DNA of 64,000 bases from Ramlibacter montanisoli (lineage in GTDB: Bacteria; Pseudomonadota; Gammaproteobacteria; Burkholderiales; Burkholderiaceae_C), in assembly GCF_013087525.1 (NCBI RefSeq), contig NZ_JABFCS010000001.1, positions 3,472,001 to 3,536,000 of the forward strand, read 5' to 3'. Shown one piece after another: positions 1-9,908 of the stretch (position 1 is the first letter of the stretch; every line of letters starts with the position of its first letter). The notes under the pieces were generated by a model that saw only the letters and a program-made list of their open reading frames with translations, did not search any database and was not told the DNA's origin. The position numbers and the translations under genes are program-made.

Positions 1-86
1 TGGTGGGCAGCCACCATGGCCAGCTGAAGCTCTCAGCGTCCGTGTTCGGCGGCGCACGCGTGGACATCGTGTTGCCCGCGCCCTGA
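1..86 (+). CDS. Histidine kinase C-terminus (partial)
   Basis: Reading frame 3 is open from the window edge to a TGA at 84-86 and gives 27 residues ending in GGARVDIVLPAP. A glycine-rich stretch (SHHGQLKLSASVFGG) followed by a short beta strand of the type ARVDIVLP is how the HATPase_c ATP-binding domain of sensor histidine kinases normally ends. The kinase itself, its sensor domain and its partner regulator lie outside the window. Assignment rests on this short tail only. Confidence 0.5.
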   Translation, partial: VGSHHGQLKLSASVFGGARVDIVLPAP

Positions 87-260
87 GGCGGGCGGCTTGC
101 TGAACACGACCTCGCCGCTGGCCACGTGCACGACCTCGATCACGGCGCCCGGGGCGGTGCTGCTCTTGGCGGCCAGGGTGATCGCGGCGCAGCGATCCTC
201 CACCAGCACTTCCTGCTCGCCGGGACGGCGGCACAGGATCCCCACATCGGCGCGCTGCAC
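33..260 (-). CDS. Small hypothetical protein, boundaries uncertain
   Basis: A 75-codon frame begins with GTG at 260 and overlaps the preceding kinase tail tail-to-tail by 54 bases. The middle (GEQEVLVEDRCAAITLAAKS) looks like real beta-rich protein, whereas the last 23 residues do not, so the natural end may lie earlier. A better start is an ATG at 324 (MKTCKLQEGEAP) preceded by a GGGGAG Shine-Dalgarno; it is in another frame and would need one indel near position 260, as seen in many genes of this window. No family recognised. In the rest of the 87-471 interval I see nothing else. Confidence 0.35.
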   Translation of the reverse strand: MQRADVGILCRRPGEQEVLVEDRCAAITLAAKSSTAPGAVIEVVHVASGEVVFSKPPASGRGQHDVHACAAEHGR

Positions 261-471
261 TGCACGCGGTAGCCGCGGGGTGCATCGCAGGCGCCTCCCC
301 TTCCTGCAGCTTGCAGGTCTTCATCTTTGTCTCCCCACTTCCACTGCCTGGGATGCGGAGGATTGGCGAGCGGAGATGCCTTTGGTGTAGGACGAATCCG
401 TCAAACAGGCCTGCGGCAGCGATTCCTGACATGCATCAAACTGGCGTGACCGCCAATGCGCAGGAGACGCA

Positions 472-1397
472 ATGTCCGACCAGGCTATCCCCTACATGGA
501 GCGAACGCACGCGTGGTACCGGGCGCTCGGCTACGGTGATCCTTACCGCTACGCGCACTTCGAGGACGTGCCCTTCCAGCCCCTGGCGAAGCCGCTGCGC
601 GACTGCCTCCTCACCCTCGTCACCACCGCGGCGCCCTACCAGCCCGGCAAGGGGCCGCAGGGGCCCGGCGCGCCGTACAACGCCGCCGCGAAGTTCTTCG
701 TGCCGTATGCGGGCGACACCGCGCAGGACCACGACCTGCGCATCGCGCACGTCGCCATCGACCGCAAGCACACGTCGATGGAGGACAGCAGCAGCTGGTT
801 CCCGCTGCCGCTGATGCGGCGCTGGGCGGGCGAAGGGCGCTTCCGGCTGGCGCCGCGTTTCCACGGCGCGCCGACCAACCGGAGCCAGCGCCACACGCTG
901 GAGGTGGACATCCCGCTGATCCTGCAACGCTGCCGGGAAGACGGTGCCGACGCCGCCGTCCTGGTTGCCAACTGCCCGGTGTGCCACCAGACCCTGGCGC
1001 TCACCGCCCGCGCGCTGGAGGCCGCCGGTATCGCCACCGTGCTCATGGGCTGCGCGCGCGACATCGCCGAGCATGTCGGCGTGCCGCGCCTGCTGTTCTC
1101 CGATTTCCCCCTGGGCAATGCGGCCGGCAAGCCGCACGACGCCGCCTCCCAGGAGGCGACGCTCGCCCTGGCGCTGGAACTGCTGGCGTCGGCCAGGCAG
1201 CCCCGCACGACTGTCGCTTCCCCCAGCGCTGGAGCGATTCACCGGACTGGAAGCTCGATTACTGCAATGTGGAACGGGCCAGCCCCGGGGAGCTCGCCCG
1301 CCTGCGGGCGGAGTTCGACGCCGGCAAGGAAACGGCGCGGGCGCTCCGGCCCCCGGTTCCCCCTCTTGACTCAGCCGTAAGCCGCTCCAGAATGTGA
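472..1397 (+). CDS. GrdB-like reductase family protein (frameshifted)
   Basis: The product resembles the glycine/sarcosine/betaine reductase selenoprotein B family: an N-terminal tyrosine-rich segment (YMERTHAWYRALGYGDPYRY), then a C-terminal part with LVANCPVCHQTLALTARALE, ending in an IATVLMGCARDIAEHVGVPR strand-helix unit. The sequence has ordinary Cys codons (CPVC) and no selenocysteine. At about 1213 one base is missing: the frame reading RQPRTTV continues one frame over as RFPQRWSDSPDWKLDYCNVE, to a TGA at 1395-1397. True anaerobic reductase activity is unlikely in an apparently aerobic organism; a thiol-dependent reductase is a guess. The start ATG at 472 is preceded by AGGAGA. Confidence 0.65.
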
Positions 1398-1449
1398 CAA
1401 ACGGTGTCGCGTAGCCGATATGCGGCAAGCGCGTCCTGGAGGTTGTGAA

Positions 1450-1755
1450 ATGTTGAACTGGTTGAAACGCCCGGCCGGTGGGCAAGTCGCGAAGCCGGTG
1501 CGGGCCCAGGGGGCTCGTCACCCGCGGCCCGCCCCGCGGCAGGAACTGGAGGCCGCGCCCGCCGCCCTGCCGGAGGTGGTCGCCGAAGGCAACACACAGG
1601 CGGACTGGAGCGCCTGGGAAGATTCCATGATGGTCCTGGACAGCCAGTTCCAGGCCCTGGATCCGGGCGCCCGCATCCAGGTGCGCGACACGCGCCCCAG
1701 CCAGCTCGACGAGCTCGATCCCTTCGCCGGCGTGGCGTCGCGGCGCCAGCGCTGA
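1450..1755 (+). CDS. Hypothetical protein, 101 aa
   Basis: The frame opens with ATG at 1450 (MLNWLKRPAGG) and ends at TGA 1753-1755. Residues 1-45 are rich in Pro, Arg and Ala; residues 55-95 contain Trp-Ser-Ala-Trp-Glu and an acidic tail (DELDPFAGVASRR). No signal peptide or membrane segment is visible. It ends four bases before the convergent cytochrome gene. Not recognised; codon use fits the surrounding genes. Confidence 0.55.
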   Translation: MLNWLKRPAGGQVAKPVRAQGARHPRPAPRQELEAAPAALPEVVAEGNTQADWSAWEDSMMVLDSQFQALDPGARIQVRDTRPSQLDELDPFAGVASRRQR

Positions 1756-1759
1756 AGCC

Positions 1760-2488
1760 TCAGCGCAGCGAGCCGATGTAGGCCGACAGGGCGCGGATCT
1801 CCTGGTCGGTCAGGGCCTTGGTGGCCTTGAACATCCGGTCCTCGGAGCGATCCTTGTTCTCCCGGTAGCGGCGCAGGCTCATGTCCAGGTAGCTGGGGTG
1901 CTGGCCGGCGATGCGCGAATTGCGCTCGCTGCCGCCGCCGGCCACGCCGTGGCAGCGCTTGCAGGCGTCCTCGTACAGCGTCTTGCCGGTGGCGGCGAGC
2001 GAAGGGTCGGAGACCTTGAAGCTGGCCGGTTCCTGGTTCGTGTAATAGACGGCGACGGCGAAGCGTTCGTCGTTCGACATCGCCTTGACCAGGCCTTCCA
2101 TGAAGAAGTTGCCGCGGCGGCGGCCGTCGTGGAACTTGTTCAGCTGGTTCAGCACGTAGACCGTGTTCTGGCCCGCCAGGTTCGGCACTTCCGGCAGCAC
2201 GCTGTGGCCCGCGGGGCCGTGGCAGTTGGCGCAGAAGGTCGCGAGCTTGGCGCCGTGCTTGTAGGCCTGCTCCATCAGCCTGGGGTCCTGCCGGGCGGCG
2301 ACCACCTTGTCCTGGGCCCACTGCGGCAGCACCAGCAAGGGATTGGACGCGGGCGGCGTCGCGGGGCTGGCCGCGGGGGCGGCGGTGGCAGGCGCCGCCA
2401 CGGGAGTCGCGGTCTGCGCCCACGGGGCAAGGCTGGCAGCGCCCAGGACTGCAAGGACGGCGATACGGGCTAGGACTGGAACTTTCAT
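1760..2488 (-). CDS. Diheme cytochrome c (c4-like), periplasmic
   Basis: A 242-residue exported electron-transfer protein. Residues 1-24 form a signal peptide (ARIAVLAVLGAASLAPWAQ), followed by an Ala/Pro-rich linker to about residue 50. Two class I heme sites are visible, CANCH at 86-90 and CKRCH at 176-180, which is the two-domain plan of cytochrome c4. The start chosen is ATG 2488 (MKVPVLAR), since the ATGs upstream at 2515 and 2509 add residues before the signal peptide. The next gene upstream on the same strand is the anti-sigma factor, 120 bases away. A redox partner cannot be named from the sequence. Confidence 0.85.
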   Translation of the reverse strand: MKVPVLARIAVLAVLGAASLAPWAQTATPVAAPATAAPAASPATPPASNPLLVLPQWAQDKVVAARQDPRLMEQAYKHGAKLATFCANCHGPAGHSVLPEVPNLAGQNTVYVLNQLNKFHDGRRRGNFFMEGLVKAMSNDERFAVAVYYTNQEPASFKVSDPSLAATGKTLYEDACKRCHGVAGGGSERNSRIAGQHPSYLDMSLRRYRENKDRSEDRMFKATKALTDQEIRALSAYIGSLR

Positions 2489-2608
2489 GGTTCCATGATG
2501 CAGAGCCATACGCAAGTTGCATTGAGAAACATCAAGTGGCCTGCCGAAGCGTTTTGCCGCCGGTCCGCGGCCAGCGGTTCGCGCGGCAAAGCAGCACTTC
2601 GCCGCGCA

Positions 2609-3330
2609 TCAGGTGGTCGGAACGAACGCCCCTTGAACAACACCGGGCCGGTCGGCCCGCCGCCCGCGGGCGCGCCGCCCCGGGGTTCCAGGCTGATGGC
2701 CAGCGCCGGCACCTGCCGCAACTGGCCCTCGCCCGCATGGAGGTGGACGACGGTGCCGCCACCCACGACGCCCAGCGACCGTGGCGCCGCGCCGGGCGGC
2801 AGGGCCCACAACTCCAGCGAGTGGCCCGGCGCCTCCTGGTAGCTGCCCAGGCGCTTGAGGATCAGCGTGCCGTGGCGCGCGTCGAAACTCACCAGCATGG
2901 CCGGCGCCGCGCGGTCGTCGTGCAGCATGGCGACGTAGCGGATCTCGGGCGTCGCACTCATCTGCGACACCTGCGCGCCGGTGTAGGCCGCCAGCGTGAA
3001 GGCGACGATCGCGGCGAAGCCGCCGGCCAGCGCCGCGCCGCGCCAGAAGCCGAGGGAGCCGCGGCCCTTCGCGGGCGCAGCCGCGCGCGCGTCGTCCTCC
3101 TGCCGCAGCTGGATCGCGATGCGCTTCCAGACGTTGGGGCCGGGCGCTTCGCGCGCCTGCAGTTCGGTCATGGCGGACAGGCGCTCCTGCCACACCAGCG
3201 CGCCGGCGCGCAGCGTGGGGTTCTGCCGGGCGATCGCCTCGAAGCGGCGGCGCGCGCCACCGCGAAGCGTGCCCAGCGCATAGGAGGCGGCCAGCCGGTC
3301 GGCGAGTTCGGGATGTCGGGTCAGGTTCAT
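2609..3330 (-). CDS. Anti-sigma factor, RskA-type (frameshifted)
   Basis: The protein pairs with the ECF sigma factor encoded 10 bases upstream. Residues 1-60 are the cytoplasmic sigma-binding part (ADRLAASYALGTLRGGARRR is typical of RskA-like anti-sigma factors), a membrane helix lies at about 95-117, and the rest is the RskA C-terminal domain (GHSLELWALPPGA...). One G is missing in the run at 2628-2632: with it restored the protein ends LFKGAFVPTT at TGA 2609-2611, the usual family terminus. Without it the frame runs on to 2485 and overlaps the cytochrome start. Confidence 0.85.
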
Positions 3331-3340
3331 GGCGGCGTCC

Positions 3341-3931
3341 TCAGGCGAAGCGCGACATGCAGCCGCGCAGCTGCTCCAGGCCGCGGCGGATCCAGGTCTT
3401 GACGGTGCCCAGCGGCAGCTTCAGCTGCGTGGCCAGCTCGCCGTGGCTCAGGTCGCGCAGATAGGCCAGGCTCAGGACCTCGCGCTGGCGCGACTCCAGC
3501 TTGCGCAGGCATTCGTGCAGCGCCCAGGCCGTCTCGCTGGCCTGGTGCGTGTCCAGCGGGTTGGGACTGTCGCCGGCCACCCCCTCCTCGAAGGCGCTGT
3601 CGATTTCCACCGTCACGTCGGCCCGCTCGCTGGTGCGGCGGCGCAGGAAGTCGATGGCCCGGCTGCGCACGATCATCCCCAGCCAGGCCATGGGCGGGCT
3701 GAGCGTGGTGCGGTAGCTTTCCGCCGAGCGCCAGACCTGCAGGTAGGCTTCCTGCAGCACGTCCTCGGCCCAGTCGCGCTTGCCCACCACGCGCAGCGCC
3801 AGCCCATAGAGCTTGCGCGAGGTCAGCTCGTACAGGGTGCGGCAGGCCTCCTCCCGCTGCGCGAAGGGCAGCGCGCGGGCCGCCATGCGGTCCAGGAGGG
3901 CGATGAGTTGCGGGTCGTCGGACGGGTCCAT
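3341..3931 (-). CDS. ECF RNA polymerase sigma factor (SigK-like)
   Basis: A 196-residue group IV sigma factor. Region 2 lies at about 30-100 with the -10-recognition helix DWAEDVLQEAYLQVWRSAES and the MAWLGMIVRSRAIDFLRRR segment. Region 4 lies at about 140-195 with the helix-turn-helix LPLGTVKTWIRRGLEQLR. The stop is 10 bases before the start of the anti-sigma gene, so the two are co-transcribed and the sigma factor is presumably held inactive at the membrane until a signal arrives. Similar SigK/RskA pairs in Burkholderiales often respond to oxidative or envelope stress; the stimulus is not shown here. Confidence 0.9.
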   Translation of the reverse strand: MDPSDDPQLIALLDRMAARALPFAQREEACRTLYELTSRKLYGLALRVVGKRDWAEDVLQEAYLQVWRSAESYRTTLSPPMAWLGMIVRSRAIDFLRRRTSERADVTVEIDSAFEEGVAGDSPNPLDTHQASETAWALHECLRKLESRQREVLSLAYLRDLSHGELATQLKLPLGTVKTWIRRGLEQLRGCMSRFA

Positions 3932-4003
3932 GACCTGAAGCTACGCGACCAGCCGGCGAACGGATTCAAACCCGTCAGGCAGGAAAGGGATTGGCGGCGG
4001 CGC

Positions 4004-4661
4004 TCAGCGGCGCGCGAACAGCGGCTGGTCGAAGTGCGCCACCCGCGTCAGGCGGCCTGCGATGCACAGCTCGCGGAACTGGTAGAGCACGGCGGCCGTG
4101 GGCGCGGAGATCCAGGTGCGGCCCACGGGCATGCGCAGGATCTGCCGGCCGGCGTCTTCCGAGGGCTCCAGCAGCGGCGAGTCCGCCCGCATGAACTCCG
4201 TGACCGGGATGCGGTGCACGCTCGCCACTTCACCGGGGTTGGGCACCAGCTTGCGGGCGGCGCCGGCCCAGACCACCACCGGGGTGATCACGAAGCCGGA
4301 ACGGCTGACGTAGTCGTCCAGCGTGCCCAGCACCTCGGCGGGGGCGATGCGCAGGCCGACTTCCTCTTCCAGCTCGCGCAGCGGCGGCCTCCGGCGTCTC
4401 GTCCTCGTCGATCAGGCCGCCGGGCAGCGCCCACTGGCCGGCGTGCGAGCTCAGGGTGAGCGCGCGGCGCGTGAGCAGCAAGGCGGCGTCGCCGCTCCAG
4501 CCGGCCGGCTGCGCGATGCCCTCCACTTCGGCGCCCGTGCCTTCCTCGACCAGCGCGACGGCCACGGCGGCGGCGCGCTGCGGGCCGTGCGGCGCGCGTT
4601 GCACCGGCAGCGTCCGCAAGTTGTCCATCACCCGCTCCCGCAGGCCCTCGTCCAGCAGCAT
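4004..4661 (-). CDS. Nudix hydrolase (frameshifted)
   Basis: The Nudix box starts as GGLIDEDETPEAA and finishes in another frame as RELEEEVGL, so the complete GX5EX7REUXEEXGU motif needs two bases restored near 4373-4386. The C-terminal half (VITPVVVWAGAARKLVPNPGEV...) matches CoA-pyrophosphatase-like (NudL/YeaB-type) hydrolases, which cleave CoA or nucleoside diphosphate derivatives; the substrate is not fixed by sequence. The start is uncertain: ATG 4661 (MLLDEGLRERV) is preferred, and an ATG at 4712 would add 17 residues of poor quality. It is divergent from the amidase, with 80 bases between. Confidence 0.8.
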
Positions 4662-4741
4662 GGCCCATTCTGCACCGCGTCGCTGGCGGCCGGGGCGCGG
4701 GCCTGCCATCATGGCGGCCTCATTCCGCAGGCGGGGACGGC

Positions 4742-6143
4742 ATGGACCTGGGCACGGTGGCGCGCGGCAGCACGGTGGAGATCGCGGCGGCGGTGCGCAT
4801 GGGCGCGGTGTCGGCCACCGACGTGGTGCGCGCCTGCCTGGAGCGCATCGAGCGGCTGGAGCCGCGCTTCAACACCTTCGTCACCGTCACCGCGGATGAA
4901 GCGCTGGCCGCTGCCGGGCGGGTAGATGCGATCGTGGCCGCGGGCGGCGACCCCGGTCGGCTGGCCGGCGTGCCGGTGAGCGTGAAGGACCTGATCGCGA
5001 TGAAGGGGGTGCGCCAGACCTTCGGCTCGCTGCTGCTGGCGGACAACGTCGCGCAGCACGACGCGCCCGCCGTCGAACGGCTGCGCGCCGCGGGCGCCTG
5101 CATCGTCGGCAAGTCCACCACCAGCGAGCTCGGCTCCAAGGGAGTGGGCGATTCGCCGCTCACCGGCATCACGCGCAATCCCTGGGACCCGGGCCGCACG
5201 CCCGGCGGGTCGAGCTCCGGGGCAGCCGCAGGCGTGGCCGCGGGCATCGTGCCGGTGGCGCTGGCCACCGACGGCAGTGGCTCGATCCGCATACCCGCCA
5301 GCTTCTGCGGCCTGTTCGGCATCAAGGCGCGCTTCGGCCGCGTGCCGGTGTGGCCGCCTGCCGCGACCCCATGCTGGCGCACGTCGGGCCGATCACGCGC
5401 ACGGTGCGCGATGCGGCGCTGATGCTGTCCGTGATCGCCGGCCACGACCCGCGCGACCCCAACGCGGTGCCGGCACCGGTGCCGGATTTCAGCGGCAGCC
5501 TGGACGCCGGTATCGCCGGGCTGCGCATCGGCTGGTGCCCGTCCTTCGGCTACGGCCGCGCCGATGCGCAGGTGCTGGCACGCTGCGCGGAGGCCGCGCT
5601 GGCACTCGCGGCGCACGGCGCGCAGGTGGAGGAGGTGCCGCCGCCCTTCGCGCGCGATCCGGGTCCGGCATGGAACCACATGTTCTACGGCCGCATCGCG
5701 CAGCGGCTGGCGGAGCTCGCGCCGACACCGGAGCGCATGGCGCTGGTGAACCGCGCCCTGCGGGAAGCGGCGGCGCACGAGCAATCGGCGGCAGCGCTCG
5801 ATGATGCGCAGGCCGAGGCCCTGCGGATGCAGGTACTGGCCGAAGCGCAGGACCTGTTCCGCCGGGTCGACGTCCTGCTCACGCCCACGCTGCCCGTCAC
5901 CGCCCTGCCGGTGGAAGTGGACGTGCCCCGGGCCACGCCGGCCGCAATGCGGTCGACTGGTCCTGGTTCACCTATCCCTTCAACCTCACCGGACACCCGG
6001 CTGCCTCCTTCCCGGTCGGCAATGTGGACGGCCTGCCGGTGGGCCTGCAGCTCGTGGCCGGCCTCGACGGCGAGCGCGCCATCCTGCGGGTGGCGGCGGT
6101 GCTGGAGCAGCTGTACCCCCTGCGGCTGCCGCGCGTCGACTAG
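4742..6143 (+). CDS. Amidase, amidase-signature family (two frameshifts)
   Basis: Hydrolyses carboxamides; the specific substrate is unknown. The Ser-cisSer-Lys catalytic triad is visible: Lys82 in VSVKDL, Ser158 in TPGGSSSGAAAG and nucleophile Ser181 in DGSGSIRIPAS. One C is missing in the run at 5367-5370 (...PPAATP|MLAHVGPITRTV) and one base near 5940 (ATPA|NAVDWSWFTYPFNLTGHPAAS). With both repaired the protein is about 467 residues, the usual length, and ends LRLPRVD at TAG 6141-6143, four bases before the end of the convergent ClpP-like gene. The second half without repair reads as unrelated Arg/Ser-rich sequence. Confidence 0.88.
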
Positions 6144-6146
6144 GAA

Positions 6147-6839
6147 CTACTCCTCGAGGCGGACCACGGGCCGCGCGCGCTCCACCTCGGCGCGCTCGGC
6201 GACCACCAGGCGCACGCCGGGCGCAGGCAGCAGCGGCGCCGCCGGGTCGATGCTGACGTTGCCGATGCCGAACAGCGCCATGTCCTGCGGCGACAGCGCG
6301 TAGAAGTCCTGCGCCTCGTGGGGCGGCAGCTTGGCGAACCAGCAGACGAAGCCGTCGACACCGGCGCGCGCGAAGAAGGCCGTTTCCCGCTGGGCCAGGC
6401 TGCGCGCCGCCGCCAGCTCGGCATCGCTCCAGCGGCCCAGGCCCGCCTGCTGCAGGTAGAGGACGTGCGTCATGTTGCCGTGCCAGCCGACGGCGGTGGC
6501 CGCGCCCAGCCGCTTGTTGCGCGCGGCGGGAAAGATGTAGTTGGCGCAGGAGGACATGCAGGCCTCCGGCACCTCGAGGTCCAGGCCGCGCGCGTGGATG
6601 GCTTCGGCCATGTCGAGCGCGAAGGCCACCAGCCCGCCGGGCGAGGTGATGACCAGGCGCTTGACCGCCGGGTCGCGCAGCAGTTGCCGGAACGCGGCCG
6701 CCGAGGCTTCGTCGATGCGGCCGCGGAACACGATGGCATCGCCCGAGCGCTCGACGCTGGCGCGCGCGGGCTGCGCCTGCGGGAATGACGCCGCGGCCAT
6801 CCCGCAGAGAAGCCATGCGGTGCGCAGCAGCCGGCTCAC
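6147..6839 (-). CDS. Exported ClpP-like (COG3904-type) protein
   Basis: Starts at GTG 6839, overlapping the stop of the acetyltransferase gene as GTGA, and encodes 230 residues with a signal peptide ([20 protein letters not shown]). The core is a crotonase/ClpP-like fold: [20 protein letters not shown] and [17 protein letters not shown], the latter holding the expected nucleophile serine between two cysteines (CMSSC). Related periplasmic proteins are common in Proteobacteria but their substrates are unknown. It is the last gene of the tal-pgi transcription unit, which gives no obvious functional hint. Confidence 0.7.
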   Translation of the reverse strand: MSRLLRTAWLLCGMAAASFPQAQPARASVERSGDAIVFRGRIDEASAAAFRQLLRDPAVKRLVITSPGGLVAFALDMAEAIHARGLDLEVPEACMSSCANYIFPAARNKRLGAATAVGWHGNMTHVLYLQQAGLGRWSDAELAAARSLAQRETAFFARAGVDGFVCWFAKLPPHEAQDFYALSPQDMALFGIGNVSIDPAAPLLPAPGVRLVVAERAEVERARPVVRLEE

Positions 6840-7372
6840 CGTGCGAGCTGCTTGTGGAAGAAGGTGGTGGCGCAGAACGCGCCGTCGGGCATGAGCGCGT
6901 AGCGCGGCACGCTGCCCACGCGTTGCCAGCCCGCGCGCTCGTAGACGCGCTCCGCATCGCCGCCCGTCACGGTGTCGAGCACCAGCACCTTGCGGCCTTC
7001 GCACAGCGCTTCGCGGTCCAGCGCCGCCAGCAGGGCCTGCGCCACGCCTTGCCGGCGCGCGCTGCGTCGCACCAGCATCTTGGCGACGTCGGCGCGGTGC
7101 GGCTGGTTCTCAGGCAGGTCCAGCAGGAGCTGCACGGTGCCGACCACCTGCCGTTGCGCATCCTCGGCCACCAGCAGCACCCGCTCGCCAGACCGCACGC
7201 CGCTGGCCACGCGGCGCCAGAAGGCCAGCGCCTTGTCGCGTCCGAGCGGCCACATGAAGCTGACCGACGCGCCGCCTTCGACGCAGTCCATCAGCACCTC
7301 GGCCAGTGCTTCCGCGAGGTCGTCCGCCTCTTCGGGACGGACGCGGCGCACGGTGATGGCCGGCGGGTTCAT
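6836..7372 (-). CDS. GNAT N-acetyltransferase
   Basis: A 178-residue acetyl-CoA-dependent acyltransferase. The acetyl-CoA binding motif A is visible as [20 protein letters not shown] at about 110-130, followed by [16 protein letters not shown], the typical motif B. The start ATG at 7372 overlaps the pgi stop (ATGA), and its own stop overlaps the next gene (GTGA), so it is translationally coupled within the tal-pgi unit. Substrate unknown. Because of the frameshift in pgi, this gene is read in frame with the pgi N terminus, but it is a separate gene. Confidence 0.85.
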   Translation of the reverse strand: MNPPAITVRRVRPEEADDLAEALAEVLMDCVEGGASVSFMWPLGRDKALAFWRRVASGVRSGERVLLVAEDAQRQVVGTVQLLLDLPENQPHRADVAKMLVRRSARRQGVAQALLAALDREALCEGRKVLVLDTVTGGDAERVYERAGWQRVGSVPRYALMPDGAFCATTFFHKQLAR

Positions 7373-8917
7373 GCGGGTCGGCCGCCGCGCAGCCGCCGCA
7401 ACAGTCCCGCCGTGGACGGATCCAGGCCTTCCACGCTGCCCGAGGCGAGCCGCTGGGCGATGTCGGTGGCCAGCACCTTGCCCAGCTCCACGCCCCACTG
7501 GTCGAAGCTGTCGATGCCCCACACCGCGCCGCTGGTGAACACGCGGTGCTCGTACAGCGCGAGCAGCGCGCCCAGCGATGCGGGAGAAAGCGCGTCCAGC
7601 ACGAAGAAGGTGCTCGGACGGTTGCCGGCGAAGTTCCTGTGTCCGCCGGCGTCCGCCTTGCCCTGCATCAGCGCCTGCGCCTGCGCGAGCGCGTTGGCCA
7701 GCAGCAGCTCGTGGTGGCCCGGCAATTCGTGGGCGGGCTCGCGCACGGCGATGAATTCCACCGGCACGCGGTCGGTCCCCTGGTGCAGCATCTGGAAGTA
7801 GGCGTGCTGCCCATTGGTGCCGGGCTCGCCCCACAGCACCGGCGAGGTGCCGAAGGCCAGCGGCCGGCCCTGCGCGTCCACGCTCTTGCCGTTGCTTTCC
7901 ATCTCCAGCTGCTGCAGGTAGGCCGGCAGCCGGCGCAGGGCGCTGTGGTAAGGCGCGATGCTGCGGCTGCTGAAGCCGTGGAAGTTGCGATACCAGGACG
8001 TCCAGCAGGCCCAGGCGCACCGGCAGGTTGCGCGCCAGCGGCGCCGTGCGGAAGTGCGCGTCCATCGCGTGCGCGCCGGCGAGCAGCTCGCGGAAGCCCT
8101 GCGCGCCGATGGCGATGGCGATCGGCAGGCCGATGGCCGACCACAGCGAATAGCGGCCGCCCACCCAGTCCCAGAAGCCGAAGGTGGTGGCGATGCCGAA
8201 CTGGCGCGCGGCTTCCACGTTGGTGGTCAGCGCCGCGAAGTGGCGCGCGATGTCCGTGCCGCCCTGCTGCCCGAACCAGGCCTTGGCCGAGCGCGCATTG
8301 GTCATGGTCTCCAGCGTGCTGAAGGTCTTGGACGCGACCAGGAACAGCGTGCCTTCCGGCCGCACGCGCCGCAGCACCGCATCGAGTTCGTGGCCGTCGA
8401 TGTTGGAGACGAAGTGGAAGCGCTTGCCGGGAATCGCGAAGGACTCCAGCGCGGCCACCGCCATCTGCGGGCCGAGGTCGGAGCCGCCGATGCCGATGTT
8501 CACCACGTCGGTGATGGCCGCATCGCCGCGCACCTGTTCCGCGAAGGCCAGCATCGCGTCCAGCGTGTCGTGCACGGCCGCCGAGTCGGGGTCGCTGTCC
8601 TTGCGCGGCGCGCGCAGCAGCCAGTGCTTGACCGCACGCTGTTCCGTGTTGTTGACCGGCTGGCCCGCGAACATCGCGTCGCGGTGTGCCTCCAGCTGCG
8701 TCTCGCGCGCCAGGGCGAGCAGCGCCTGTTCGGTGGCCGCATCGAGCAGGTTCTTCGACAGGTCCGCGAACACGTGCGGCGCCTGCTGGCTGAGGGCGTC
8801 GAAGCGCGTGGCGTCCTGCGTGAACGCCGCGCGCAGGTCGAAGCCAGCACCACCGGCGCGCAAGCGCTCCTGCAGCTGGCGCCAGGCGGCCGTCTCGTCG
8901 CAGCGGGGGCGCGCCAT
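7369..8917 (-). CDS. pgi: Glucose-6-phosphate isomerase (frameshifted)
   Basis: Interconverts glucose-6-phosphate and fructose-6-phosphate in the cytoplasm. Diagnostic segments are [35 protein letters not shown], the [13 protein letters not shown] signature and, in the C-terminal part, [14 protein letters not shown]. One extra base in the GG pair at 7996-7997 breaks the gene: LLDV should be followed by [16 protein letters not shown], which is read in the other frame down to the stop at 7369. The start ATG at 8917 lies just after the tal stop (8922), so tal and pgi are one operon. Restored length is about 516 residues, slightly shorter than the E. coli enzyme. Confidence 0.93.
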
Positions 8918-8921
8918 GGGC

Positions 8922-9869
8922 TCAGGCCGCCTGGATCAGCTTTTCCAGCTTCACAGCGTCCACCGCGAAGGCTCGGATGCCCTCGGCCAGCTTCTCGGTG
9001 GCCATCGCGTCCTCGTTCAGTGCCCAGCGGAACTGGCGCTCGTCGTACTGCACGCGCTGGATCTCCGCGGCCTTCGCGTGAGCGGGGTCGAGCGCGCGCT
9101 GCACCGGTGCGTCCGACTTCTGCAGCTCCGCCATCAGCTCGGGGCTGATCGTCAGCAGGTCGCAACCGGCCAGCGCCAGGATCTGGCCGGTGTTGCGGAA
9201 GCTCGCGCCCATCACTTCGGTCTGGATGCCGAAGTGCTTGTAGTACTCGTAGATCTGGCGCACCGACTGCACGCCGGGATCGTTGGCGCCGGAGCTGGCG
9301 GCCTCGTTCCACGCAGCCCCCGCGCTCTTCTTGTACCAGTCGTAGATGCGGCCCACGAAGGGCGAGATCAGCTGCACCTTCGCCTGCGCGCAGGCCACGG
9401 CCTGGCAGAAGGAGAACAGCAGCGTGAGGTTGGTGTTGATGCCGCGCTGCTGCAGCTTCGCCGCCGCCTGGATCCCTTCCCAGGTGCTGGCGACCTTGAT
9501 CAGCACGCGCTCCACCGGCACGCCCTCGGCCTGGTACAGCTCGATCAGGCGCTCGCCGCGGCTGAAGCTCGCTTCGGTGTCGAAGCTCAGGCGCGCATCC
9601 ACTTCGGTGGAAACGCGGCCCGGGATGTGCTGCAGGATCTCGGTGCCGAAGCGCACGATCAGCCGGTCCATGGCCTCGTCGAGGGGCCGGCCGCGGAAGC
9701 GCTGCATGGTTTCCTGCAGCAGGTGCGCGTACTCGGGCTTCTGCACCGCCTTGAGGATCAGCGACGGGTTGGTGGTGGCGTCCTGCGGGTGGTACTGGGC
9801 CAGCTGGCGGAAGTCGCCGGTGTCGGCCACGACGGTGGTGAACTGCTTGAGGGCATCCAGTTGGTTCAT
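8922..9869 (-). CDS. tal: Transaldolase
   Basis: A 315-residue class I aldolase of the non-oxidative pentose phosphate pathway, moving a dihydroxyacetone unit from sedoheptulose-7-phosphate to glyceraldehyde-3-phosphate. The N-terminal signature [12 protein letters not shown] is at 30-41 and the Schiff-base lysine is Lys125 in [13 protein letters not shown]. Length and C terminus ([16 protein letters not shown]) are those of the TalB type. It is intact, and sits between the ABC importer and pgi on the same strand with 39 and 4 bases of spacing. Confidence 0.96.
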   Translation of the reverse strand: MNQLDALKQFTTVVADTGDFRQLAQYHPQDATTNPSLILKAVQKPEYAHLLQETMQRFRGRPLDEAMDRLIVRFGTEILQHIPGRVSTEVDARLSFDTEASFSRGERLIELYQAEGVPVERVLIKVASTWEGIQAAAKLQQRGINTNLTLLFSFCQAVACAQAKVQLISPFVGRIYDWYKKSAGAAWNEAASSGANDPGVQSVRQIYEYYKHFGIQTEVMGASFRNTGQILALAGCDLLTISPELMAELQKSDAPVQRALDPAHAKAAEIQRVQYDERQFRWALNEDAMATEKLAEGIRAFAVDAVKLEKLIQAA

Positions 9870-9908
9870 GCGGCCATTATCCGGCCGCCGCGCGGCAGGC
9901 GGGACGGC

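Noticed and set aside
6836..8917. A 693-residue fusion of glucose-6-phosphate isomerase and an acetyltransferase
   Set aside because: It arises from the extra base at 7996; the pgi C-terminal half lies in the other frame, and the acetyltransferase has its own start overlapping the pgi stop.
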